NCBI GenBank assembly: GCA_019237945.1
Contig: JAFAOG010000410.1
Location: forward strand, 1 to 33,790
Direction: 5' to 3'
DNA from: Deltaproteobacteria bacterium
GTDB taxonomy: Bacteria > Myxococcota_A > Polyangia > Haliangiales > Haliangiaceae
Length of the DNA stretch: 33,790 bases
The notes beneath the pieces are model-generated. The model made no database searches, was not told the origin of the DNA, and saw only the letters and a program-made list of their open reading frames with translations. Of the stretch, positions 1 through 6,773 are shown piece by piece. Positions within the stretch are counted from its first letter, which is position 1; every line of letters starts with the position of its first letter. Position numbers and translations under genes: made by a program.

Positions 1-1
1 T

Positions 2-703
2 GACAACCTGTCGATCACCGCCGATGGCTACTTCATCCGTATCCGCGATCGGATCGCGCTGACGAGCCAGTTCGCGAGCACCGACCCGACCGTCGCGCAG
101 ATCCTCGCGCCGTTCCCCGGCGTGTCGCAGGCGCAGTTCTTCGCGAACGCGGTCGACACCGACACCAGCGGCGCCGACGTCGTCGCCGACTACGCGCAGG
201 AGCTGGCGTCGGGCACGCTGACATTCACGGCGAAGGCGAACTTCTCGAAGACGGTCGTCACGCACGTCAACGTACCGTCGACGCTCGCGGCGCGCTTCGG
301 CAACGACCAGATGCTGCAGACGTTCTTCTTCGGCCGCGGCGCGAAGAACCGCCTCGAGGATCTGATCCCGCACGAGAAGGGCTTTCTCGCCGTGCGCTAC
401 GCGGCGAACGGCGTGTCGGCGCTGGTGCGTGCGAATTACTACGGCAAGGCCTACTTCAAGCCCGACAACGCCGCGAACGACGAGACGTTCGGGGCGAAGG
501 TCCTGTTCGACGCCGACCTCGGTTACTCGCCCAACAAGAACGTGTACTTCGGGATCGGCGCCGACAACCTGTTCGACACGTTCCCCGACGCGCAGACCAA
601 GGACGCGAACAAGAACTTCGGCCGCTTCCTGTACAGCCGCAACGTGTCGCAGTTCGGCATGAATGGTGGCTTCTATTACGGGAAGTTGCAGCTGACGTTC
701 TAG
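2..703 (+). CDS. TonB-dependent receptor, C-terminal part (5' end outside window)
   Basis: The frame is open from base 2 and gives about 233 residues of an outer-membrane beta-barrel. Alternating aromatic/hydrophobic strands are visible (GYFIRIRDRIALTSQF near the start, VYFGIGADNLFDTFPD near the end) and the protein stops on a terminal Phe (YGKLQLTF), as TonB-dependent receptors and other BAM substrates do. The NLFDTFP-like motif near the C-terminus is typical of siderophore or nutrient TonB-dependent receptors. The plug domain and TonB box are outside the window, so the substrate cannot be named. The ORF track begins at an internal start at 122, but the frame clearly continues upstream. A Ser/Thr kinase with a TonB-like tail starts 12 nt downstream in the same direction. 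Confidence 0.85.
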   Translation, partial: DNLSITADGYFIRIRDRIALTSQFASTDPTVAQILAPFPGVSQAQFFANAVDTDTSGADVVADYAQELASGTLTFTAKANFSKTVVTHVNVPSTLAARFGNDQMLQTFFFGRGAKNRLEDLIPHEKGFLAVRYAANGVSALVRANYYGKAYFKPDNAANDETFGAKVLFDADLGYSPNKNVYFGIGADNLFDTFPDAQTKDANKNFGRFLYSRNVSQFGMNGGFYYGKLQLTF

Positions 704-709
704 TACAAT
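704..709 (+). promoter_or_regulatory. -10-like hexamer TACAAT, 6 nt before the GTG of the kinase gene
   Basis: TACAAT lies directly after the TAG stop of the receptor gene and exactly 6 nt before the GTG at 716. A transcript would then begin at or within a base or two of the start codon. The 6-nt gap (GGGAGA) could also act as a Shine-Dalgarno if transcription starts further upstream. No clear -35 is seen. Confidence 0.5.
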
Positions 710-715
710 GGGAGA

Positions 716-2782
716 GTGAAGCCGGCGACGGAGCCCGTGGCGCCCGACACGTTCGGGCCGTACGAGGTCTACGAACGCCTGGGCATGGGCGGCATGGCGC
801 AGGTCCATCGCGCGAAGAAGCGCGGGCCGGCCGGTTTCGAGCGCTCGGTCGCGCTCAAGCGAATGCTCTCGCACCTCGCCGAGGACAGCTCGTTCGTCGA
901 GTCGTTCATCCGCGAGGCGAAGGTCGTCTCGCTGCTCGTGCACCCGAACATCGCGCAGGTCTACGACTTCGGTCGCATCGGCGGCATCTATTACATCGCG
1001 ATGGAGCTCGTGCCGGGCTTCGACCTGCGCAAGCTGCTCCGCTACGCGAACCGCGCGAACGAGCCGATTCCGCTGCCCGTCGTGCTGTCGATCCTCGGCG
1101 AGCTGTGCGACGCGCTCGAGTACGCGCACACGTGCAAGGACGAGCAAGGCACGCGGCTCAACATCGTCCATCGCGACATCTCGCCGTCGAACATGATCAT
1201 CGCGGCGACCGGTCACCTCAAGGTGATCGACTTCGGCATCGCAAAGGCGTCGGCGCGCCAGCTCCACACCGAGAGCGGTCAGGTCAAAGGCAAGCTCGGC
1301 TACATGTCGCCGGAAGCCGCGCTCGGCATCGCGAGCGGTCCCGTCAGCGACGTGTTCTCGATGGGCGTCGTGGCGTGGGAGCTCGTCACGGCATCGCCGC
1401 TGTTCTCGGCGCGCACCGACTTCGAGACGATGCGGAAGATCCGCGAGCAGGACGTCGCGCCGCCATCGCGTCACAACCCGAGCTCGCCGCCGGAGCTCGA
1501 TCGCCTCGTGCTCGCCGCGCTCGAGCGCGATCCGAAGCACCGCCTGCCGAGCGCGTCCGCGTTCCGGCAGGGCCTCGACGAAATCGCCGCGAAGTACGGC
1601 ATCCACGTCTCGGCGCGCGCGGTCGCCGAGTGGATCCAGCAGTTCCTCCAGCCCGAGGACTTCGTCTCGCGGTCGAGCGGCCGCACGCCGCCGCCGGAGT
1701 CGTCGACCGCGATCCTGCGCCCGTCGGCGAAGCAGCGCCTGCAGCGCTCGGTCGACGAGATCGCGCTCGCGACGGAGATCTGGGGCGAGGACGCGCAGAC
1801 CGTCGGCTCCGCGCCGCCGGCCGGCCCCGACTTCTCCGTCGACATCTCAGCGGGCGCGCAAGTCCCGACGCTCTCCGGTCTCGCGCTGCCCGCCGCCGCC
1901 GATGTTCGGTTCTCGCCGTCGACCGCGCCGGGCCTCGCCGACCTCCAGCTCACCGCGCCGGGCCGTCCACGCAGCTCGCCGATGCCGCAGGGCACGCCCG
2001 CGCATCACACGCCGCCGGTCTCCGCGCCGAGCTACGCGCCGCCACCGGAGGCGGAGCCGAAGAAGAAGGGCTTTCTCGTCGTCGGCGTCCTCGCATTCGT
2101 CGCGGCCGCCGGTGGCGGCGTGCTGATCCTCAAGTCGATGAAGCATCCGCCGCCCGAGGCGCCGCCCCCGACCGGCTCCGCCGCGGTCGCGATGGCGACG
2201 GTGACCGTCGACGCCGCGATGCCCGCGGTCGAGCCGCAGCACGATCCGAACGACGAGCTCAAGCCCGACGATCACGAGACGCCGGAACCGACGCCGACCG
2301 AAACGCACAAGCCGACGACGCCGACGACGCGGCCGAAGCATCACGGCACGACGACGAAGCACGTCACCGCCGCCGTTCCGGCCGATGCCGCGGTCGCGGA
2401 GCCGCCACCGCCGCCTCCGCCACCCGAGGTCAAGCCCGATGCGGCGGTCGAGGTGAAGAAGCCCGACGTCACGCCGGTGGTCGAGACGCCGAAGGCGCCG
2501 GCGCGCACGCCGGTCGTCGCCGCATCGGCGGTGACCAAGCTCTCCGGTGATCTACCGACGATCCGCGGCGACTCCGATGGCGACGCGCTCGTGAAGATGT
2601 GCATCGACGACGGTGGTGCCGTGACGTCGGTCAAGGTCGTCCGCGCGACCGCGCAGATGCCATCGGATCTGACGCGCGCGCTTCAGGGCTGGCGCTACAA
2701 GCCCTACGCAAACAAGGACGGCAAGGCGCAGCCGGTGTGCTTCGCGCTGTCACTCCGCGTGGAAGTGAAGAGCGGCGACTGA
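716..2782 (+). CDS. Membrane Ser/Thr protein kinase with TonB/AgmX-like periplasmic C-terminal domain
   Basis: 688 aa. The N-terminal Hanks-type kinase domain (about residues 16-290) has the glycine loop GMGGMAQVH, the ATP lysine at K48 (VALKRM), the catalytic loop HRDISPSN with D154 and a DFGIAK metal-binding motif at D172. HRDISPSN, instead of HRDLKPEN, is common in myxobacterial kinases. A Pro/Ala-rich linker leads to one transmembrane helix at about 452-472 (GFLVVGVLAFVAAAGG). A long Pro/Thr/His/Ala-rich segment follows, ending in a domain of about 85 residues with the pattern of TonB-C/AgmX/PglI tails (I-D-D-G-G-A-V then ALQGWRYKPY). Topology is inferred as cytoplasmic kinase and periplasmic tail. 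The close upstream receptor gene suggests, but does not prove, receptor-linked signalling. The GTG start is chosen from its spacing to TACAAT and the GGGAGA just before it. Confidence 0.93.
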   Translation: MKPATEPVAPDTFGPYEVYERLGMGGMAQVHRAKKRGPAGFERSVALKRMLSHLAEDSSFVESFIREAKVVSLLVHPNIAQVYDFGRIGGIYYIAMELVPGFDLRKLLRYANRANEPIPLPVVLSILGELCDALEYAHTCKDEQGTRLNIVHRDISPSNMIIAATGHLKVIDFGIAKASARQLHTESGQVKGKLGYMSPEAALGIASGPVSDVFSMGVVAWELVTASPLFSARTDFETMRKIREQDVAPPSRHNPSSPPELDRLVLAALERDPKHRLPSASAFRQGLDEIAAKYGIHVSARAVAEWIQQFLQPEDFVSRSSGRTPPPESSTAILRPSAKQRLQRSVDEIALATEIWGEDAQTVGSAPPAGPDFSVDISAGAQVPTLSGLALPAAADVRFSPSTAPGLADLQLTAPGRPRSSPMPQGTPAHHTPPVSAPSYAPPPEAEPKKKGFLVVGVLAFVAAAGGGVLILKSMKHPPPEAPPPTGSAAVAMATVTVDAAMPAVEPQHDPNDELKPDDHETPEPTPTETHKPTTPTTRPKHHGTTTKHVTAAVPADAAVAEPPPPPPPPEVKPDAAVEVKKPDVTPVVETPKAPARTPVVAASAVTKLSGDLPTIRGDSDGDALVKMCIDDGGAVTSVKVVRATAQMPSDLTRALQGWRYKPYANKDGKAQPVCFALSLRVEVKSGD

Positions 2783-2800
2783 GCAGAACCAGAATCGAGA

Positions 2801-2885
2801 GCCCCAAAGAACCCAAAGCGCCCAAAGATCAGAATCAGAACCGGGCCAGTTCTCTTCCCTTTGGGTTCTTTGGGTTCTTTGGGGC
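2801..2885. terminator. Long hairpin of period-9 CCCAAAGAA units between convergent genes
   Basis: The 27-nt arms at 2801-2827 and 2859-2885 are reverse complements at 25 of 27 positions, with only 2819-2820 mismatched. The loop is 31 nt. Each arm is itself a short tandem array with a 9-nt period (CCCAAAGNN on the left, CTTTGGGTT on the right). It sits 18 nt after the kinase stop and 29 nt before the end of the convergent gene at 2915, so it could terminate transcription from both sides. There is no run of T residues, so a classical intrinsic terminator is not certain. Confidence 0.6.
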
Positions 2886-2914
2886 CAGATCCTCTGGGCC
2901 AGCGACGCCCAGGG

Positions 2915-3346
2915 TTACTTCAGGCGGATCGGATACTCGAGCTCGCTCTTCGCATCGGCGGCCGGGAATGCCCAGCGCCGCGCGCAGTCCGACAGGCAGC
3001 TGACGGCAGCGTCGGGCGCGTCGCCCGCGATCGCGAGGTCGGCGACCTTGCCGGTCGGCTCGATCGAGAACTTGAGGACGGCAGTTCCGGCGACGCGCTG
3101 CGAAGGCGGCAGGCGATCCCAGCAGTACGCGACCTCTTCGCCGCGCGCCTTGACGACCGCGGCGACCTGCGCGAGCGACAGCATCTTCGGCTTCGCGGTC
3201 TCGCTGTCCTTCGGCAGCTGCTTCTTGTGCTCGCGCTGCGGCAGGTCGTACGCCTGGCCGAGCTTGAGGTTGACGGGGCCCTGGTCGGCCGCCGCGGGGG
3301 CGACCAGCGCCAGGAGGACGGCGGCAGCGAGGATGGGCTTGGACAT
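2915..3346 (-). CDS. Secreted protein with TonB-C/AgmX-like domain
   Basis: 143 aa when started at MSKPILAAAVLLALV, which gives a clean signal peptide (cleavage near APAAA-DQ). The ORF track start at 3403 would place 19 unlikely residues before it. The C-terminal half (about 75-143) has the pattern VLKFSIEPTGKVADLAIAGD, then CLSDCARRWAFP, then a final strand. It resembles the fold pattern at the end of the kinase at 716-2782 and of AgmX/PglI and energy-transducer tails. It carries three Cys residues that could pair in the periplasm. A role as a periplasmic or motility-type accessory is only suggested by the family. It is convergent with the kinase gene across the hairpin at 2801-2885. Confidence 0.75.
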   Translation of the reverse strand: MSKPILAAAVLLALVAPAAADQGPVNLKLGQAYDLPQREHKKQLPKDSETAKPKMLSLAQVAAVVKARGEEVAYCWDRLPPSQRVAGTAVLKFSIEPTGKVADLAIAGDAPDAAVSCLSDCARRWAFPAADAKSELEYPIRLK

Positions 3347-3468
3347 GCCGGCCCTAAGAGCACCCGATGTGCCACGCGCGATCGCGAGGCGCTGCGCGGA
3401 CATGCGCGAACGCTGATGTCAGGCGTCCCTCGGGACAGTCGTTTCCGGGTGGCGGCCGGGGTTGCCGG

Positions 3469-3942
3469 TCAGGTGATCGCGATCGCCGTGACGAGCCGGC
3501 GCGCGACGCCTTCGCCGTCGGACCAGCGCGTGCCGCGCGGACCGGTGACGAGCACGCGGACCGAGCCCGAGGTCTCGGGTAGCTGGCGCGCCCACGCGGC
3601 GACTTCATCGGTATCGGAGGTCGGGTCGCAGACGAGCGATTGCGTACGCGCGCTGCGGACGGCCGTCATGACGGCGCGCATCGCGGTGAACTTGTCGACG
3701 TGGCGGCGATCCGGGACGACGACGAGAACGCCGGAAGCAAGCGCGACGTTCGCGCGAACCGCGGCGCGTGGACCGCGCTCGAAGCACGTCGTCAGGTGTT
3801 GCGCGACCTCTTCGGGCACTGCGCCGAGCTCGTCGCGCTTGTCGATCGGCATGAAGCCCGCGATCGAAATGCCGGCGGCAACGGCGCCGCGGTGCGCTCC
3901 TCGCTCGACGCCCGTCTGACCCGAATGCACGATCACCAGCAC
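3469..3942 (-). CDS. YpsA-like SLOG / putative molybdenum carrier family protein
   Basis: 157 aa, GTG start. The N-terminus IVHSGQTGVERGAH matches the [I/V]-x-S-G-G-Q-T-G-V-D-R nucleotide-binding signature of the putative molybdenum-carrier/cpYpsA branch of the SLOG superfamily, with the second Gly replaced by Ser-Gly spacing here. Further family-like features are GFMPIDKRDE followed by a Rossmann-type beta strand (SGVLVVVP) and a late GPRGTRW segment. SLOG proteins bind nucleotides or nucleotide-derived ligands. The original name for this branch came from a crystal structure rather than biochemistry, so no reaction is assigned. It stands alone on the minus strand, 86 nt after the GNAT-like gene, without a clear Shine-Dalgarno. 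Confidence 0.7.
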   Translation of the reverse strand: MLVIVHSGQTGVERGAHRGAVAAGISIAGFMPIDKRDELGAVPEEVAQHLTTCFERGPRAAVRANVALASGVLVVVPDRRHVDKFTAMRAVMTAVRSARTQSLVCDPTSDTDEVAAWARQLPETSGSVRVLVTGPRGTRWSDGEGVARRLVTAIAIT

Positions 3943-3995
3943 GTCTCAGCTATTCCACGCGCACGGCACCACCGGCAAGTAGAGAATATTCCTCT

Positions 3996-4011
3996 CACTC
4001 TGTCCGGAGTG
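3996..4011 (-). terminator. Small hairpin after the GNAT-like gene
   Basis: CACTC at 3996-4000 and GAGTG at 4007-4011 form a short stem with a 6-nt loop, 18 nt beyond the stop of the minus-strand gene at 4029. The adjacent GAATATTC palindrome (3983-3990 region) makes the spacer unusually AT-rich. The stem is short, so terminator function is a weak inference. Confidence 0.25.
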
Positions 4012-4028
4012 GGCGCCGGCGCACAGCG

Positions 4029-4349
4029 TCAGGCAGCGCGGGCTGGAACGTTCACGCGCGTGCACCCGAACGCGCCCGACATCTCTTCGACGACGCCGAC
4101 GATGCGCTCTTCGAGGCCGTGGCCCTCGTAGGCCTTCGCGACGGCGAGGACCCGGATATCTGCGCGCGGCGCCTCGAGGCGAACGACGGCGGCGGCGGCG
4201 AGCCCGCCGTAGGGCGCGTCGATGACGAGCAGGTAGTGCTTGCCGAGCACCGCGAGCGGCAAGCCGCCGATGTCGTCGACGTGCAGAAGACGCGCGACCT
4301 CCGGCGCGTCGTCTGGCGCGGCGAGTCTGATCGGAAAATCCAAGCTCAT
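4029..4349 (-). CDS. GNAT-family acetyltransferase-like protein
   Basis: 106 aa from the ATG at 4349 (MSLDFPIRLAAPDDAPEVARLL), the classical GNAT opening in which the first strand and helix recognise the substrate. A mid-protein strand pair (HYLLVIDAPYGGLAAAAVVRLE) is followed by IRVLAVAKAYEGHGLEERIV, which corresponds to the acetyl-CoA pyrophosphate-binding motif V-x-P-x-x-[Q/R]-G-x-G, here degenerate (AKAYEGHGL). The C-terminal strand pair is short, so it is near the lower size limit of the family. The ORF track start (TTG at 4418) adds 23 residues without family similarity. A TACCGC hexamer lies 6 nt before the ATG. Substrate unknown. Confidence 0.65.
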   Translation of the reverse strand: MSLDFPIRLAAPDDAPEVARLLHVDDIGGLPLAVLGKHYLLVIDAPYGGLAAAAVVRLEAPRADIRVLAVAKAYEGHGLEERIVGVVEEMSGAFGCTRVNVPARAA

Positions 4350-4439
4350 GAAGTGGCGGTACTGCACGGTCGGTGCCGCGCGCGTGAGAAGTTCTTCGAA
4401 CCTTGCCGTCGAACGCAATCAATGGTCATGTGCCTCACG

Positions 4440-6092
4440 ATGTCGATCCCCGAGCACATGCGCTGGTGCCTCACCGCGCCCGTGGCGACCACCGTCCTCG
4501 TCGGTGAATCGCTCGAAGTTCACGCGAATGATGCGTTTGCTCCGTTCATCGGGCCGGCGCGCCACGCAGCCGCGCTCGGGCGTCCTGCGCGTGAAGCGTT
4601 TGCCGACCTGTGGCCTGTGCTCGAGCCGCTCGTGGTGAGCGCCCCGTGCGTGGCGAATGCGGTGAGGCTCGTCTTCGACCGTGCGGTCGCGAGCGAGGAA
4701 ATCTACGCGACGCTGATCGTCATGAAGCTCGACGGCGGGATCGCGATCAACTGGCTCGAGACGACGCAGGACGTCGTCGAGCGCCGCCGACTCGAGACGC
4801 TGCGCGCGCTTGCCGCGACGTCGGTGGTCGGCCGTACGGTCGAGGAGACGCGCGACGCGGTGCTCCGTGTGGTGCGCGCGAACGCCGGCATTGGCTCGGC
4901 GTCGTTCGCACCCGACGGAACGCTCGTCGTCGAGCCGAGCCCCCATCGGCCCAGCGATGAGGCCTACCGCGCGTTTCTGCGCGACGTCGCCCGCATCGGT
5001 GAGGATCTCGTCGCCCGCGCCGCGCACGCGACGGCCCACGCGCGCGCCGAGGATGACTTCCTCAGCATGCTCGCCCACGAGCTGCGCAATCCTCTCGCTC
5101 CGGTCCTGACGACGCTCGACGTGATGCGCGTGCGCGGCCAGACCGACGAGCTCGCGGCGCTCGAACGCCCGATGCGCCACCTCAACCAGCTGCTCGACGA
5201 CCTGCTCGAGTACTCGCGAATCGCGCGCGGCGCGGTGACGCTCAGGCGCGAGCGCGTCGAGCTGGCGGATGTCGTGCAGCGTGCCCTCGAGATGTCGGGC
5301 GGCTTCGCGGATCGCGTGTACGTCGCGGGGCCGCGTGTCGGCGTGCAGGTGGTCGCGGATGTCGATCGGCTCGCGAACGCGATCTCGCACCTGATCGTCA
5401 ACGCCGCGCAGCACGGCACGCCCGACTCACGCGTCAGCATCGACGCGACGCGCACGGTCGGGCGCGTGCAGCTCTCCGTGCGCAACGAGGGCAAGATCCC
5501 CGACGAGGTCGCGGCGCGTCTGTTCGAAGCGTTCGTGCAGGAGCCGCAGGGACTCGACCGTCCGCGCGGCGGGCTGGGCCTCGGGCTCGCGATCACCCGC
5601 TCGCTCGTCGAGATGCACGGCGGCACGATCCGCGCGAGCACGAGCACGGCGGCAACCGAGATCGTGATCGACCTGCCGTCGGAGCAGACGGCTGTCCTGC
5701 CGCAGCCGAAGGCGGCGCACACGCGCACGCGCAAGCGCGTGCTGATCGTCGAGGACAACGACGACACCGCCCGTGCGCTCAAGACCGCGCTCGAGACGCT
5801 CGGCTACGAGGTCGCGATCGCGCACGATGGCCCGGTCGCGCTGACCGTCGCGCGCACGTTCCGGCCGGAGGTCGCGCTGCTCGACATCGGACTCCCCGTG
5901 ATGGACGGCTACGAGCTCGCGAACCGCCTGCGCGCGATGAACATCTCGGCGAAGCAGCTCCACGTCGTCGCGGTCACCGCGTACGGCGCCGAGTCGTACC
6001 GGCAGAAATCGGCCGACGCGGGGTTCGCGGACCACCTCGTCAAGCCGGTCGATCTCGCGAAGCTCGAGCGCGTCGTCGAAGATCTGAGCTAG
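4440..6092 (+). CDS. Hybrid sensor histidine kinase/response regulator
   Basis: About 550 aa if started at MSIPEHMRW; ATGs at 4422 and 4458 are alternatives, and the 4119 start of the ORF track is too early because it overlaps the divergent gene. The N-terminal part (about 5-120) looks like a PAS-type sensor without transmembrane helices. A helical linker is followed by HisKA with DDFLSMLAHELRNPL (phospho-acceptor H213), then a HATPase_c domain with RLFEAFVQEP and GLGLGLAITRSLVEMHGG. A C-terminal receiver domain (about 435-550) starts KRVLIVEDNDD, has the phospho-acceptor D482 (LLDIGLPVMDGYE) and the conserved Lys in HLVKPVD. All catalytic residues are present, so an active soluble phosphorelay is expected. 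The output partner is not in the window and the signal is unknown. Confidence 0.93.
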   Translation: MSIPEHMRWCLTAPVATTVLVGESLEVHANDAFAPFIGPARHAAALGRPAREAFADLWPVLEPLVVSAPCVANAVRLVFDRAVASEEIYATLIVMKLDGGIAINWLETTQDVVERRRLETLRALAATSVVGRTVEETRDAVLRVVRANAGIGSASFAPDGTLVVEPSPHRPSDEAYRAFLRDVARIGEDLVARAAHATAHARAEDDFLSMLAHELRNPLAPVLTTLDVMRVRGQTDELAALERPMRHLNQLLDDLLEYSRIARGAVTLRRERVELADVVQRALEMSGGFADRVYVAGPRVGVQVVADVDRLANAISHLIVNAAQHGTPDSRVSIDATRTVGRVQLSVRNEGKIPDEVAARLFEAFVQEPQGLDRPRGGLGLGLAITRSLVEMHGGTIRASTSTAATEIVIDLPSEQTAVLPQPKAAHTRTRKRVLIVEDNDDTARALKTALETLGYEVAIAHDGPVALTVARTFRPEVALLDIGLPVMDGYELANRLRAMNISAKQLHVVAVTAYGAESYRQKSADAGFADHLVKPVDLAKLERVVEDLS

Positions 6093-6095
6093 CGC

Positions 6096-6197
6096 TCAGC
6101 CCCAGGCGTGGCGCAGGAACAGCACCATCACGACGGCAAGGACGATCGCGATCACGACCGTGTGGAACAAGTAATTCTGGGGAAGTTGGCCACTCAC
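6096..6197 (-). CDS. Possible 33-aa single-span membrane protein
   Basis: From the GTG at 6197 the minus strand encodes 33 residues with an internal hydrophobic helix (LFHTVVIAIVLAVVMVLFL) and a short positive C-terminus (RHAWG). It lies convergent to the histidine kinase gene (3-nt gap) and divergent from grpE (49 nt). The hydrophobic segment is well placed for a real small membrane protein, and the frame is the C-terminal end of a longer spurious ORF in the track. An AACAAT hexamer sits 7 nt before the GTG. There is no Shine-Dalgarno, and homologues cannot be checked here, so it stays tentative. Confidence 0.4.
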   Translation of the reverse strand: MSGQLPQNYLFHTVVIAIVLAVVMVLFLRHAWG

Positions 6198-6246
6198 GGG
6201 GCGGATTGTTACCACGCGGCACGGGTCTTGAACCACTGGGGATCCG

Positions 6247-6741
6247 ATGTTGCCTGAAGGTCTCGATCCGACGGCCGAAGCGGAAGCAGACGTGCGCGAA
6301 ACCGAACCGGATCGCGCGACGATGACCAGGGCGCTGCGGGACCTCGAGGCCGCCAAGGCGCGCGTCGAGCGCGATGCCCTGCGCGCCGCCGACGAGCTGC
6401 GCGGCAAGCTGGTCCTCGACCTGATCCCGGTGCTCGACAACCTCGATCGCACGATCGCGGCCGCGACCGCACACGGCGATGCGCCTGCGGTGGTCGACGG
6501 CGTGCGCCTGGTGCGCTCGCAGATGGAGCAGCTGCTCGTTCGCTACGGCGTCGAGCGCATCGATGCCAAGCACCAGCCGTTCGATCCGAACCTGCACGAG
6601 GCGCTCTCCGTCGTCCCGGTCTCGCATCCGTCGGCGCACGGCGTCGTCGTCGATCAGATCGAGCCGGGCTATCGCTTCGGCGATCGGCTGCTGCGGCCGG
6701 CGAAGGTCGTCGTCGGTCGACTCTCGCCTCGCCTCCATTGA
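6247..6741 (+). CDS. grpE: GrpE, nucleotide exchange factor of DnaK
   Basis: 164 aa, slightly short for the family because the acidic N-terminal tail is brief. Residues 15-60 form the long helix (RDLEAAKARVERDALRAADELRG) and LVLDLIPVLDNLDRTI is the GrpE four-helix bundle signature. The C-terminal beta domain has HEALSVVPVSHPSAHGVVVDQ followed by GYRFGDRLLRPAKVVV, matching the PROSITE-type GrpE signature. GrpE dimers release ADP from DnaK during protein folding. No dnaK or dnaJ is in the window. A GGGG run 5 nt before the ATG may serve as a ribosome binding site, so this gene is probably leadered, unlike its neighbour. Confidence 0.95.
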   Translation: MLPEGLDPTAEAEADVRETEPDRATMTRALRDLEAAKARVERDALRAADELRGKLVLDLIPVLDNLDRTIAAATAHGDAPAVVDGVRLVRSQMEQLLVRYGVERIDAKHQPFDPNLHEALSVVPVSHPSAHGVVVDQIEPGYRFGDRLLRPAKVVVGRLSPRLH

Positions 6742-6767
6742 CGTCGTAAAACGCCCCGCGCTAGCGT
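6738..6767 (+). promoter_or_regulatory. Promoter TTGACG-18 nt-TAGCGT, 6 nt before the ATG at 6774
   Basis: TTGACG at 6738-6743 and TAGCGT at 6762-6767 are spaced by 18 nt, and TAGCGT is followed by exactly 6 nt and then the ATG. This is the best complete promoter in the window. The -35 overlaps the TGA stop of grpE. The predicted transcript would be leaderless. Confidence 0.6.
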
Positions 6768-6773
6768 GGCGAA

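Noticed and set aside
4119-4439. N-terminal extension of the histidine kinase in the ORF track
   Set aside because: It overlaps the divergent GNAT-like gene almost completely and has low-complexity shadow composition.
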